DNA from: a virus
DNA length: 64,000 nucleotides
Virus record (IMG/VR): IMGVR_UViG_3300022745_000020
Span: 83,903-147,902 of that record
Reading direction: 5' to 3' (one strand)
This document shows positions 33,819-42,903 of the stretch, in pieces. The first letter of the stretch is position 1. Each line of letters starts with the position of its first letter. The notes beneath the pieces are model-generated. The model did not search any database and was not told the DNA's origin. It saw only the letters and a list, made by a program, of their open reading frames with translations. The translations under genes were made by a program, and so were the position numbers.

Positions 33819-34586
33819 TTACCAACGAGCCCACTCAGGCTTATTGTCCTCAGTGAACTGCCACCCCAGAGCTTGGAAGAGCTCGATGCCTTGAGAGCGA
33901 ATGCTCTCCGTAGCGATATTGCGCACAGCGGGCTTGAGCACACCCTTGAAGTGCGCGGGCTTCAATTGCATCGCTTGGATCTCTCGATCACTCTCCAGAG
34001 TGGGAGAGTAGTACTTCTTAGCGAATTCAATACCGCTGTGCTGCACCCAATCAAACGTGACCACATGCTTGATGGTGCGATTCCACACACCTGCGATATT
34101 GACATCCTCAGTAGCACCACGCAGACTAAAGCACGTGTTCATGCGAGGATTCTTCAGTGCACTCTCGAGCGCTTGCTGGTAGGGGCCTTCTGGCTTGACC
34201 TTGGCCATGATGGTTATCTGGGGACTGCCATCGGGCTTTTTAACGCCATCGAAGTCTAACCAGAGCTCAGCGAAGTGGTGAGAGATGCGAGTCTCCTCGA
34301 TCATCATAAATCGCTCCGTATACGACTCCATCGACTGCCCAGGCAGAGGTTTGGGATGCCCGCATTCACCCGACAGAGTACTGGCCTTGACACGGCGCAT
34401 GAACAGGCTATTCGATTCGAACAGGTCCCGTGCTGCTTTATCAGCAGTGTAGTACTCACCCACGCTATTGACTGCATCGAGTGCACCGACGGGGTGAGTG
34501 TAGTAGCCGTCAGCATCGACGGGGAGTTCCCCCTTCTTATTGACGGGGAGGGTGGTGCAGGTAAACGAGATGGTGTTGTTGCTCAT
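33819..34586 (-). CDS. Prohead maturation serine protease (255 aa)
   Basis: Triad residues can be placed from the sequence: H77 in LSGECGHPKP, S154 in NTCFSLRGATED and a likely acid at D179 (VVTFDWVQHSG). This is the arrangement of phage prohead proteases of the phiKZ gp175 and T4 gp21 type (herpes-assemblin-like fold). It cleaves scaffold and capsid proteins during head maturation, at a cleavage site conserved within the phage. Size (255 aa) is normal. The start ATG at 34586 is preceded by a run of A (TATAAAGAGGCAGTCCCC in the minus direction). Recognition is by motifs. Confidence 0.8.
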   Translation of the reverse strand: MSNNTISFTCTTLPVNKKGELPVDADGYYTHPVGALDAVNSVGEYYTADKAARDLFESNSLFMRRVKASTLSGECGHPKPLPGQSMESYTERFMMIEETRISHHFAELWLDFDGVKKPDGSPQITIMAKVKPEGPYQQALESALKNPRMNTCFSLRGATEDVNIAGVWNRTIKHVVTFDWVQHSGIEFAKKYYSPTLESDREIQAMQLKPAHFKGVLKPAVRNIATESIRSQGIELFQALGWQFTEDNKPEWARW

Positions 34587-34703
34587 GGGGACTGCCTCTT
34601 TATAAAAGGGGGTATGTGGCTCGATGGATGGTGAGGTAGGGGTAGTATACCCCCAGTCAAATTAAACGTCTCTATACCATGTCCATGCGCCTGTATAGGG
34701 CGT

Positions 34704-34738
34704 ATTGCAGAAATATACAAGCATATATCATCACTACG
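34704..34738 (+). promoter_or_regulatory. Early-type phage promoter
   Basis: Core TATATCATC at 34724-34732 with the upstream box TATTGCAGAAATATAC. Nearly the same sequence recurs at 57049. The ATG at 34799 is 75 bases downstream. Confidence 0.8.
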
Positions 34739-34798
34739 AATTGGGATAGCGAAACCCAATACACCGCTGAATCTTCAACTTCCATTGCGAGGTCAATC

Positions 34799-35029
34799 AT
34801 GTTCTCATCTGTTTTCAATTGGTCACTGGATCACTTCTCGATCGCGATGATCGGTGTGATCACCTTCTTGTTCACGATGTACATCGGGAGTGTGCTGATC
34901 CAAAAGTACCACTGCTGCGTCGGTGTCGATCAGCTGAACCTGGTGGACATCTACCGGAAGATCCTTCCGTTCATCGCGTTTTGCTCAGCCTGCGCTGGCA
35001 TGCTGATCGCACACCAGTGGGGATTGTAA
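34799..35029 (+). CDS. Small early membrane protein, two predicted helices (76 aa)
   Basis: The ATG at 34799 follows TTGCGAGGTCAATC and lies 75 bases after an early promoter. Two hydrophobic segments, about 13-34 (FSIAMIGVITFLFTMYIGSV) and about 55-71 (ILPFIAFCSACAGMLIA), are joined by a loop with two Cys (KYHCCVGVDQ). Small two-helix membrane proteins made early are candidates for superinfection exclusion or membrane remodelling, but that is inference. No signal peptide cleavage site is obvious. Confidence 0.65.
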   Translation: MFSSVFNWSLDHFSIAMIGVITFLFTMYIGSVLIQKYHCCVGVDQLNLVDIYRKILPFIAFCSACAGMLIAHQWGL

Positions 35030-35196
35030 GAAAATACCCACTGGTCGTATGTAGTAGATGGCTAAATCTACGAGACTCAAACCTCACACAAGGAGAGTGT
35101 ATGAAACACGATTCGGGCTGATCGAAGAGCTACCTTGATGTCACAGTAAGTGGAAATACCCTCCTCCGGTCCGGGAAGGGATCTTATACCCACTAC

Positions 35197-35220
35197 AACT
35201 CCTAGATGACTGGAGTTTTT
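35197..35220 (+). terminator. Short terminator hairpin
   Basis: Stem AACTCC / GGAGTT with a nine-base loop and a TTTTT end. It lies in the gap of about 290 bases between 35029 and 35320, which otherwise holds only a six-codon mini-frame at 35101. Confidence 0.55.
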
Positions 35221-35320
35221 CGCTTACCAAAACCAGCTCTCGTATAGAAACAAACGGAACTGGCTGGACATCAAAGTGCATACACACGTACATTTGAATA
35301 CCAACGAAAGGAAAATCCCA

Positions 35321-35794
35321 ATGAGCAAGACGAAAACCGCTGAAGGTCACGTGAGCGTGGCCGACATCTCCGCCAAGCTGCGCGACGAGGTCAAGGAAGT
35401 CGACGGCAAGCTGAACATCGACGGCGAACAGTACTACGTCCACGGCAACAACGAGGGGCTGAGTCGCCAGACACTCGACCACGTCGAGAACTACACCGGA
35501 CGCTACGCGGCTGCAGCTACTCTGGCCATCGGCAGCGCCGCGCACGACCTGATCGTCAACGGCGCCAGTGAGAGTGGAGTGGTCGAAGGTGCTGCCGAGA
35601 TCGGCCACAAGAGCCTGGAGGTGGTCTACAAGAAGGAACACTCCTTCACTCCCCCCGGTGGCGAAGCCCGTACCGTGCATGGTCACACCACTGTGCGAGT
35701 CGTGGACAAGCTCAAGGAAGTGCGTGCCGTTCGCAAGGAGCTGCAATCCGCAGCTGCTGCGGTGTGGGGAGCCCCCGAGGGCAACAACAGCTGA
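35321..35794 (+). CDS. Hypothetical protein, high-expression codon use (157 aa)
   Basis: Starts MSKTKTAEGHVSVADISAKL with AAAGGAAAATCCC upstream. Codons are strongly GC-biased, like the tail genes next door, so I expect abundant expression. Helical Ala-rich middle (YAAAATLAIGSAAHDLIVNG), beta-rich part (EARTVHGHTTVRVV) and a helical tail. Its Ala/Glu/Val composition would suit a structural or accessory virion protein. No signal peptide or known family. Confidence 0.75.
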   Translation: MSKTKTAEGHVSVADISAKLRDEVKEVDGKLNIDGEQYYVHGNNEGLSRQTLDHVENYTGRYAAAATLAIGSAAHDLIVNGASESGVVEGAAEIGHKSLEVVYKKEHSFTPPGGEARTVHGHTTVRVVDKLKEVRAVRKELQSAAAAVWGAPEGNNS

Positions 35795-35824
35795 TCGAAA
35801 GATCAGTCGACAAACAGAGCATAC

Positions 35825-35882
35825 ACCACCACACTGAGGATCACTCCTCAGTGTGGTGGTGATCATCTATCTATTTTTTTTT
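35825..35882. terminator. Bidirectional terminator hairpin
   Basis: Perfect 16-base stem ACCACCACACTGAGGA / TCCTCAGTGTGGTGGT with a four-base loop and a ten-T run at 35873-35882, between the convergent 35321 gene and the tail tube gene. Confidence 0.88.
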
Positions 35883-35890
35883 TCAGAATA

Positions 35891-36760
35891 TCACGAAGCG
35901 ATGACGGCTTGAGCCGCCAGAGACGCCGTCGAGCTGGCCAGGCCATTCATGTCAGGCTGGACCATATCGGCTTGGATACCCTTCAAGAAGGCACTGCGCA
36001 TCATCGGGTTGGCGTTGAGCTGGGAGATGTTGTTCATCACGGTCTGAGCCAGCAGCTCCACACCACGACCAGTCTGAGTCACGCCGGTCCATTGGATCGA
36101 GATCTCCAGATGTTCCATCCCGTTGGTGAGGTCACGCTTGCCCAGGATATCATTGGTGCCCTTTGGATACATACCAGCGGTCAGCCAGGCTTTGGAGACC
36201 TGGGTGTTGGTCGGATCGGGCTCCCAGCTCAGGATGGTCATGGAGTACATATCCAGCGTCATGGGGCCCACTGGTACACCGCTGACCGTGTTGATCATCG
36301 GAGTCTTGGTCTCCGGATCCATGATCAGATAGGTGATCCAGTCGTGCAGCATGTTCTGGAAAGGACGACCATACAGATCGACCACTGTGCACTGCGGATT
36401 GGTGCGCTCACGGGTGACGTTGGTGGGCGTCTCCAGGATCTCACCAGCCCCACCGACGGTGGACTCAGTGGTAGCCACAGTCAGGCCGCTGTTGAAGCCT
36501 TCCCAGGAGATGGCATGCAGCTCCACGAGGGACTTCAGTGCCGCCAGATAAAACTCACTGTTGGGCAGTTGCGAAAACCCCAGAGGGGCTTCCATGACCA
36601 TGTGGCGAGTGTGATTGCGCCGATACTTGGTCGAGCTGACCAGTTGCGACAGATCCACAGCGGTGCCATGCTGGCCACCGAAGCGTGGATCCAGGATGGG
36701 TTCTTGTCGACCATAGGCATAGGCCTTGTCGGTCATCAGAGCGTTGGGTAGACGAGCCAT
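35891..36760 (-). CDS. Tail tube protein (289 aa)
   Basis: Lies immediately downstream of the sheath gene on the same strand, the order seen in phiKZ (gp29 sheath, gp30 tube), and has a tube-like size. Starts MARLPNALMTDKAYAYGRQE with AAGGAGAG upstream. The C-terminal half (GKRDLTNGMEHLEISIQWTG) is beta-rich and ends in a helical, Ala-rich tail. Codon use is GC-rich as expected for a major virion protein. It forms the inner tube through which DNA passes. No motif is diagnostic; the call rests on order, size and expression-type codons. Confidence 0.75.
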   Translation of the reverse strand: MARLPNALMTDKAYAYGRQEPILDPRFGGQHGTAVDLSQLVSSTKYRRNHTRHMVMEAPLGFSQLPNSEFYLAALKSLVELHAISWEGFNSGLTVATTESTVGGAGEILETPTNVTRERTNPQCTVVDLYGRPFQNMLHDWITYLIMDPETKTPMINTVSGVPVGPMTLDMYSMTILSWEPDPTNTQVSKAWLTAGMYPKGTNDILGKRDLTNGMEHLEISIQWTGVTQTGRGVELLAQTVMNNISQLNANPMMRSAFLKGIQADMVQPDMNGLASSTASLAAQAVIAS

Positions 36761-36804
36761 ATAGACTCTCCTTTCGATGAGTAAAGTCGTGTGGTGAGGG
36801 TGTG

Positions 36805-36834
36805 GATGAGTGCTGTAACTCTACAGCACTCATC
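36805..36834 (-). terminator. Hairpin between sheath and tube genes
   Basis: Perfect 13-base stem GATGAGTGCTGTA / TACAGCACTCATC with a four-base loop. There is no T tract on the minus strand, so this is more likely an RNA-processing or attenuation signal that sets the sheath to tube ratio. Confidence 0.5.
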
Positions 36835-36841
36835 TCAGTGC

Positions 36842-38950
36842 TTAGGCAGCCAGATCGCTCATGCGACGACCGCGCACATCCAGGGTCATGACCGTCTTCA
36901 TGTTGTTGGCATACAGGGTGATCGGAAGCGACCAGCTGTAGCCACGCTGTGCATCGGCGTTGGTGATCTGGCACTCCGGGATGATCTTGTAGAGATCACA
37001 GAAGCGTCCGATCGTGCGTTCTTGCACGCGCTGATTCACCCGTTCGATGAACTGGGCATCGGTCAGACTGGTCTTGCCCGTGAATTCACGCCACACACGC
37101 TGACCCACCTTCTGCAGCTCTACAGCACAAGCCATGGTCAGGAAGGAGGTGAAGATAGAGGTGTCATCATCACACACCGTGTGGATGGCCGGGAAGAAGG
37201 TGTTTTGCGTGTCGTACGCTTGCACCCAGTTCAGCCCCAGAGCCCAGTCGGTGTTGCGGATGTGAGCGGGCATGAACGTGCTGTTGATGTTCTTAAACAT
37301 CGTCACACGGGTGTTGGGCCAGCTGTCCATCAGGGCAGTGGACTTCCACACACCGTTGCCAGCGCCCATCATCTTCGCAGCCATAGAGGCGACTTCGATG
37401 GTCAGGGGCAACTTACCCTTGTAGGCAGAGCCAATGAGCTCACCGTAGCGACCGACGATTGCACCACGGCGGATGCTCGTGCCGAAGTAGTCACTCTCCG
37501 GATACATCTGCAGATAGCCCAGCAGCACAGCTGCAATCGAGCTCTCCTGAGAGCGAGTAAGCTCAGGTCCGCCGACCGTATAAGTCGACAGCACCACGGC
37601 CGTGTCCTTGCGCTCAGAGATGAATTGGCACAGAGCACGCTTGGTCGTCAGCGGGAAGCCCGTGTCGTAGAGGAACGACTCGGGATACATCGCATCGTCT
37701 TGATACTTGTGATTGGGGTCGGCGTAGGCGGCCACAGCAGCACTCACTGCAGTGGCAAAAGCCGTATCATTCATCGTACCGTCAGAGCCACCGGCTGCGT
37801 AGAGGTTGGTGCTCTCGCTGGGCCAGATAGAGCCAGCCGACGCGGTATCGATCTGGAAGGTGTGATAGGGCTCACCCGTGCTGTAAGTGCCGCTGAGCAG
37901 GTTGACCAAGTACTTGGTGGCGCCCGCTACCTTGAGCTCGGAGCTCACAGCCACAGCCGCACTCTCATCGGCAAAGACCGTTTGCAGGATCTGCTCGATG
38001 TTGGCCGTGTACAGATGCATCTCCCCGAAGTCACCGAAGTTAATCGGAGCTGCGGCATTATCGATGTTACGATACGAATCCGGGAAGACCTTACCCAGGC
38101 TCACTTCGACGTTGGTGGTGGGGTCAATCGCGCCTGGCTTGAGCACGAATTCCACAAACTGATCGCCGCCTTGAGTCGATACAATCTTGGCCGTATCCTT
38201 GGAGGTGGCACGACGCGCCACAGCCAGACGGAACGGGTAAGCCCCCACCTTCTCCATGAGGGTGGAGTTGATTGCGTTGTTCGACAGGGCAGTGGGCGCC
38301 CACAGGCGCAGTGCAGCATCGTTGCCACGCTTACCGTAGCACGAAGCGCGGATCTCAGCGATCGGGTACTTGGTACCTTGCACGGGCGTGGCGTCCAGGC
38401 TCAGCAGAGTACCAGCACCAGAGCTCACTTGACCGAAATTGGCTTCATCGCTCAGGGCAGAGACGTTAGACAGGCTCCACTTGGCCAGATGACCTTGAGT
38501 CCATTGAGGAGCACCACCGGTGGTCGCTTGCACAGGCAAGCCGGTGATGGCGTCACGGGCATAGGTGCCATCGGAGTTGCGCTGATACACGGGCAGACGG
38601 CTGGCCACGATGTCCAAGCTGAGCAGCAAGTTAGAGCGAGGCCCCACATCAGCAGGCAAGATGCGCTCGATCATCTGGGCACTGCCAGCTGCCGAGAGGG
38701 TGTTGCTCAGCACGGTCTGGTGATTCGCATACTCGCTGCGCAGATCAAACGTGTCCAGGCCAAAGATATTGGTGCGCATGGCGCCCGCGACGAGTTGAGC
38801 GTCGGTGGGGCCCCATGCAGCGTAGATGTAGACCTTGGCCAGGTGGGTAGGCAGACCCACTTCATCGACCACGGGCGTGCGAGTGCTCAGGTCTTGGATA
38901 CCGCGCGCGATGACCATCGGCGCGGCGTTGACGATACGAGTAGATGCCAT
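36842..38950 (-). CDS. Contractile tail sheath protein (702 aa)
   Basis: Size, order before the tube gene and domain layout fit phiKZ-like sheath proteins (phiKZ gp29, about 700 aa). The N-terminal domain starts MASTRIVNAAPMVIARGIQD, a large variable insertion occupies about residues 100-330, and the C-terminal domain carries the conserved sheath core (TDWALGLNWVQAYDTQNTFF, ERVNQRVQERTIGRFCDLY, SLPITLYANNMKTVMTLDVR). It assembles around the tube and contracts to drive DNA entry. AAGGAGTCC precedes the start at 38950. GC-rich codons indicate high expression. A long open frame on the opposite strand is a shadow. Confidence 0.8.
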   Translation of the reverse strand: MASTRIVNAAPMVIARGIQDLSTRTPVVDEVGLPTHLAKVYIYAAWGPTDAQLVAGAMRTNIFGLDTFDLRSEYANHQTVLSNTLSAAGSAQMIERILPADVGPRSNLLLSLDIVASRLPVYQRNSDGTYARDAITGLPVQATTGGAPQWTQGHLAKWSLSNVSALSDEANFGQVSSGAGTLLSLDATPVQGTKYPIAEIRASCYGKRGNDAALRLWAPTALSNNAINSTLMEKVGAYPFRLAVARRATSKDTAKIVSTQGGDQFVEFVLKPGAIDPTTNVEVSLGKVFPDSYRNIDNAAAPINFGDFGEMHLYTANIEQILQTVFADESAAVAVSSELKVAGATKYLVNLLSGTYSTGEPYHTFQIDTASAGSIWPSESTNLYAAGGSDGTMNDTAFATAVSAAVAAYADPNHKYQDDAMYPESFLYDTGFPLTTKRALCQFISERKDTAVVLSTYTVGGPELTRSQESSIAAVLLGYLQMYPESDYFGTSIRRGAIVGRYGELIGSAYKGKLPLTIEVASMAAKMMGAGNGVWKSTALMDSWPNTRVTMFKNINSTFMPAHIRNTDWALGLNWVQAYDTQNTFFPAIHTVCDDDTSIFTSFLTMACAVELQKVGQRVWREFTGKTSLTDAQFIERVNQRVQERTIGRFCDLYKIIPECQITNADAQRGYSWSLPITLYANNMKTVMTLDVRGRRMSDLAA

Positions 38951-39246
38951 GAAGGACTCCTTGTTTCGGGGACTGGAATGTGAGAAAAATAGTGTCTCAA
39001 ACGAACTGATTGCTCAGAAAAAGCCTCTTAAAGATGAAGGGGATCATTATGATTACCGCCCGTATGAGCACATGCAGAACCCTATCAATCGATTGATGTA
39101 TTTTATCACAGTGCCATATATAGATACCTCATTGATCTGACAGTCACAGGATCTCTATTTATATATGCACTACACCCGACGGATCTTATGATCACCCACT
39201 CAACCGATCTGTGGCCAGAGTCCACTTACATGGAGCACACCTCAAA
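38951..39246. other. Divergent non-coding gap (296 bases)
   Basis: Region between the sheath gene (minus) and the 39247 gene (plus). No convincing gene found. It holds AT-rich blocks (CATATATAG near 39115, TTATATATGC near 39158) that could be late or middle promoters, but no clear early-promoter core. Confidence 0.5.
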
Positions 39247-40215
39247 ATGATCTTCGATACCGCCTACGATACGTCCAGTGCACCTTACAACTTGAAAACC
39301 ATCCTCAGCACACTGCAGTTGGCTATGGCAAGTTATGAGCTCAAGCTGCAGAACAACGAATGCCATACCACGGGTAAAGTCACCAACCTGTGGCTGTTGA
39401 TGGACACGGGTCTACACAGCAAGACCTGCCCTGTGTTCAACCACCCTGTGGTGATTTATACGCAGCGCGATGACAACTCTGCGATGGTGCTCGATGTCAG
39501 GCAATTTGGCTCTACCGATAAAGCCACTGGGGCATTTAAGTATCGCTCTGGCTCTGAGGTGAGCTGGGCACTGACTCGTGCATATCTTAATGGTATCTGG
39601 ATCGAAGAAGGTCCTAAGCTACTGCAAGATCTGAGCACCATCCCTATGTCAGCTTATAGTGCGATGATCTCTCAGACCATCACTCGGCGCTATAATCTAG
39701 AGCCTGCCGATCAGGTCAATATCGCCATCTTGGCAGGCTACTTCTATCTGGGGCTGTACGAGGATGCACCTGTAGCCGATGAGACCGACTTGATGAAGAC
39801 GGCAGTGAAGATCGCTCGAGCCACTCACTTGCCCACTGCCAAGGTCTTCGATCGCATCAAAGACTTAGGTGCTATTGATTCCATTGAGGAGTTCTGCCAT
39901 CGACTCAAGGACTTTGTGGGCAACATCCGCTTGAAGGATTTCAACACAGCTATGCTGCTGCAGATCACTTGTGGGAATTGGTTTGGCCCCAATGGCAGAG
40001 AGAATATGGCCATCTCTTTAGAGCATCCTCCGACGTGGCTGGCTATTTGCTATCACTGCCTGAGTGATGCGACTTCGATGCGCTCTCCTCTGGCTAAACT
40101 CGTGCAGCAGCAAGATCGCTCCGGTGAAGGCGAGCGCTTCATCAGAGCCATCGATGCACTGGTCAATCCTGAAGAGGTCAGCAAAGCCATCTCAGGTGAG
40201 CCCTACTCACGCTAA
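39247..40215 (+). CDS. Virion structural protein (322 aa)
   Basis: I chose the ATG at 39247 over a GTG at 39211 in frame; neither has a strong site. Starts MIFDTAYDTSSAPYNLKTIL. Mixed alpha/beta, no enzyme motif. It is the first of three plus-strand genes between sheath and terminase, an interval filled by structural genes gp26-gp28 in phiKZ as I recall, so a virion role is inferred from position. A hairpin follows. Confidence 0.68.
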   Translation: MIFDTAYDTSSAPYNLKTILSTLQLAMASYELKLQNNECHTTGKVTNLWLLMDTGLHSKTCPVFNHPVVIYTQRDDNSAMVLDVRQFGSTDKATGAFKYRSGSEVSWALTRAYLNGIWIEEGPKLLQDLSTIPMSAYSAMISQTITRRYNLEPADQVNIAILAGYFYLGLYEDAPVADETDLMKTAVKIARATHLPTAKVFDRIKDLGAIDSIEEFCHRLKDFVGNIRLKDFNTAMLLQITCGNWFGPNGRENMAISLEHPPTWLAICYHCLSDATSMRSPLAKLVQQQDRSGEGERFIRAIDALVNPEEVSKAISGEPYSR

Positions 40216-40232
40216 CCAAGTCGCAGACATAA

Positions 40233-40269
40233 GAGTCAGACAGCGCTCTATATAGAGGCTGTCTGACTC
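40233..40269 (+). terminator. Stem-loop terminator or attenuator
   Basis: Perfect 12-base stem GAGTCAGACAGC / GCTGTCTGACTC with a 13-base AT-rich loop, then GGGTCATTTT. It sits just before the start of the 860-residue gene. Confidence 0.7.
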
Positions 40270-40307
40270 GGGTCATTTTGCAACGCTTTCAAGAGGTACG
40301 AGCTTAT

Positions 40308-42890
40308 ATGAGCTACTTCGTCACACAAGCCATCCGAAATATCTGGTGCACTCCAGCTCAAGATGGACAGTATATCTTTAAGATGAAGAGGCAGACTGGC
40401 TATCTGGGTTTTTCCTCTCGCACTGAGGTGATGACCACTGCGATCAATCCCCCAGTGATAGGTACTCGCTTTCACTTGTTCAGCCTGAGCGCAGCATACC
40501 CGGATCTGTTGTCGATGATAAACTTTCCTCAGCACTGGGTGAAGTTCAGCGACTGCGCCATTCAGACCAGGCGAGTCGTAGATATCTACAATGCACTGGG
40601 TGTGCGTATCCCATTGAGTCATTGTTACTTCACCTACACGACAGAGCGCATGCTGCTGGTGGCTGTGCAGGAGTTGAATATCCTGGGCGTGATGGGCAAT
40701 GATCGACTGTTGAGTCTGCCAGTCGATGATCTGTACATCAGAATCTACAAGAACAGCTATTACAACAGCACTCGCTGGGTCGTGGATCAAACAGCTGCTC
40801 AGCAGAACATCACCAATCCCGTCTATGTCGAAGGTATGGTGGTCAAGACCATCAACGACATCGTAGCCTTGCAAAACAAGATCAGCACGTATGCCAGTAA
40901 ACTCGGTAAGAGTCTATTCTTCAAGAATGGTTTCGAAGTACCTAGCCTGACTCTGGTCAATGTCGGTATAGGCGATCAGATCGAATGGGTCTATGATGCC
41001 TCACTGACCACATACGAGGATCTGGGCTATATCGCAGATCTGCCCTCATTCACCTCCAGTCAGGACAATCGAGGTAAATACATCTTGCATATGACTGAAC
41101 ATCAAAGCAGCATCATCTACCAAGACGATGTGGTGCTGGTCATGAGAAATGGTGCAGTGGGTATCCAGATCCCGAGAAATGCCACATGGACTCTGAGGAA
41201 CTTGACCCATCAGGACTTTGCCCTGCGTGAGGATGTGATCGGCTCTATCTTACAGAGCTTTAGCTCTGGTTGGAGCGCGAGTAACACCAAGATTGGACTG
41301 TATGCTCGCAAGAGTGGCTATGAGCGTGCACTGGTAGATCAGCACACTCGCATCAAAGAGCTCTATCGCCTCAGCGATGATAAGATCTTAAAGGCCATGC
41401 AGGGCGTGGACTCCACCGTCTCTACGTGGAGTGCAGATGCGCTAGAGAGCGGAAGCTACGCTAAGATCATGTCCAGTGATTATCGAGACATCACACACGC
41501 TATGGTGATCGATGCACTCGGATACAATGCGATAGCCAACGATGTGGCCAAGCCCTCTCAGAAGCTGCTGGGTGGATCTACTGTCGTTAACATCCCTTCG
41601 GCCTATCAAGATGAATGCTCCTCATACTGGTACGATGCAGACGGGTATTTGCTGAGCTACCACAATCACAGTGGTGTGACGACGCTACAAGTTGACAACT
41701 CAGTGCGATATGTGGAATTTGTACGAGAGGCGTACACCGATCGATTTGAGGAGTACTTGAATGTATCGGGCTTGACACTGCGCAGTGATCGGGATTATCG
41801 GTACTTCATCCGCGAGGCTTCCAGCAATCCCCAGGAACATCTGTGGAGGCAGCTCGATCAGAGTGATCCGCGCATCTCCATCACTGGATCATCCATGACC
41901 TGGAATGGAGTAAGTGCCATGTATAACACTTTGATCCGCAGCACTCGAGGTGTGGTGATCAATGACTATACGCTACCAATCACAGATGGATTGCTGGCGT
42001 TTAATCTGACTCACAAGGTGGTAGTAGATGGACAGCTCATCTCTAAAGAGTTGGAAGTCCCCCCAGGTGAGCTCGACATCTGGCTCAATGGTCGATATCT
42101 CATCCGCAATCTAGACTATCACATCAAAGACAACGCGGTGGCGATCTGTGCCAAGCAGTACATCTCCACCGCAGGAGATCAGCATGTAGTCGTCCGCATG
42201 AAAGGTGTCTGCAATGTCGATATGGATTTCAGAGACAGCAGTGAATACGGCTTCGTTGTCGATGGGGTGTTATCCATCGACAACGAGTTCGACACCCGAG
42301 ATGACAAACCCACCACCATCTACATCGGCGGGGGTATGCGCACACGCGACGATGTCACCTACCAAGAAGACAGCTCTGCAGTCTACGTGCCCAACAGCGC
42401 ACTCAATGGTAAACCCTATATCACCAAAGACATCTATATCCGACTGAGTGATCTGATCTTGAGTGATACACTCAAGCTAAAGGATCGCTCGGCTGCTCTG
42501 GATAGAGAAATCTCCCAATACCTCAGCGTCCATTTGCCTGCAGCGCCTACTCCACCAGTAGGCACTAAGCAAGCCAATCATCTCCTGTACAGTCCACTGA
42601 TCTCCAAGGTGCTCAACGCTGTGGTCAACAAGGTCATCGATAACTCAATCATGACCTCCCAGTACAGTGACAATCAAGTGCTCGATCTGATCTCCCCATA
42701 CATCTACTTGTATGCACTGGATCCCATCCATCCGAACAACAGACTCACTGCTGGATTGGTGGATATCCACCCCACTCACTTGAGCACGGTACTCACAGTC
42801 AACATCTGGCAATACGCATTCGTCAATCGGGTCATCCGTCTGCTGGCCGGAGATCTTGTGACATTGTCCAATCACGTACAGATCTCTTAA
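40308..42890 (+). CDS. Large virion structural protein (860 aa)
   Basis: The ATG at 40308 follows CAAGAGGTACGAGC; an upstream TTG at 40278 is less likely. Starts MSYFVTQAIRNIWCTPAQDG. Almost entirely beta-rich, with many Tyr and Asp residues (LDIWLNGRYLIRNLDYHIKD) and repeated short beta hairpins, typical of phage tail, baseplate or fibre-like proteins. No catalytic motif seen. It lies in the phiKZ gp26-28-like block between sheath and terminase; the next gene starts 13 bases on. Confidence 0.75.
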   Translation: MSYFVTQAIRNIWCTPAQDGQYIFKMKRQTGYLGFSSRTEVMTTAINPPVIGTRFHLFSLSAAYPDLLSMINFPQHWVKFSDCAIQTRRVVDIYNALGVRIPLSHCYFTYTTERMLLVAVQELNILGVMGNDRLLSLPVDDLYIRIYKNSYYNSTRWVVDQTAAQQNITNPVYVEGMVVKTINDIVALQNKISTYASKLGKSLFFKNGFEVPSLTLVNVGIGDQIEWVYDASLTTYEDLGYIADLPSFTSSQDNRGKYILHMTEHQSSIIYQDDVVLVMRNGAVGIQIPRNATWTLRNLTHQDFALREDVIGSILQSFSSGWSASNTKIGLYARKSGYERALVDQHTRIKELYRLSDDKILKAMQGVDSTVSTWSADALESGSYAKIMSSDYRDITHAMVIDALGYNAIANDVAKPSQKLLGGSTVVNIPSAYQDECSSYWYDADGYLLSYHNHSGVTTLQVDNSVRYVEFVREAYTDRFEEYLNVSGLTLRSDRDYRYFIREASSNPQEHLWRQLDQSDPRISITGSSMTWNGVSAMYNTLIRSTRGVVINDYTLPITDGLLAFNLTHKVVVDGQLISKELEVPPGELDIWLNGRYLIRNLDYHIKDNAVAICAKQYISTAGDQHVVVRMKGVCNVDMDFRDSSEYGFVVDGVLSIDNEFDTRDDKPTTIYIGGGMRTRDDVTYQEDSSAVYVPNSALNGKPYITKDIYIRLSDLILSDTLKLKDRSAALDREISQYLSVHLPAAPTPPVGTKQANHLLYSPLISKVLNAVVNKVIDNSIMTSQYSDNQVLDLISPYIYLYALDPIHPNNRLTAGLVDIHPTHLSTVLTVNIWQYAFVNRVIRLLAGDLVTLSNHVQIS

Positions 42891-42903
42891 AGAAGGAGTA
42901 TAT

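Noticed and set aside
35909-36751. A 280-codon plus-strand frame opposite the tail tube gene
   Set aside because: Antisense shadow with the same codon-bias cause.
36791-38983. A 730-codon plus-strand frame opposite the sheath gene
   Set aside because: It mirrors the sheath gene, is rich in His/Arg/Val as antisense of GC-biased codons, and has no ribosome-binding site.
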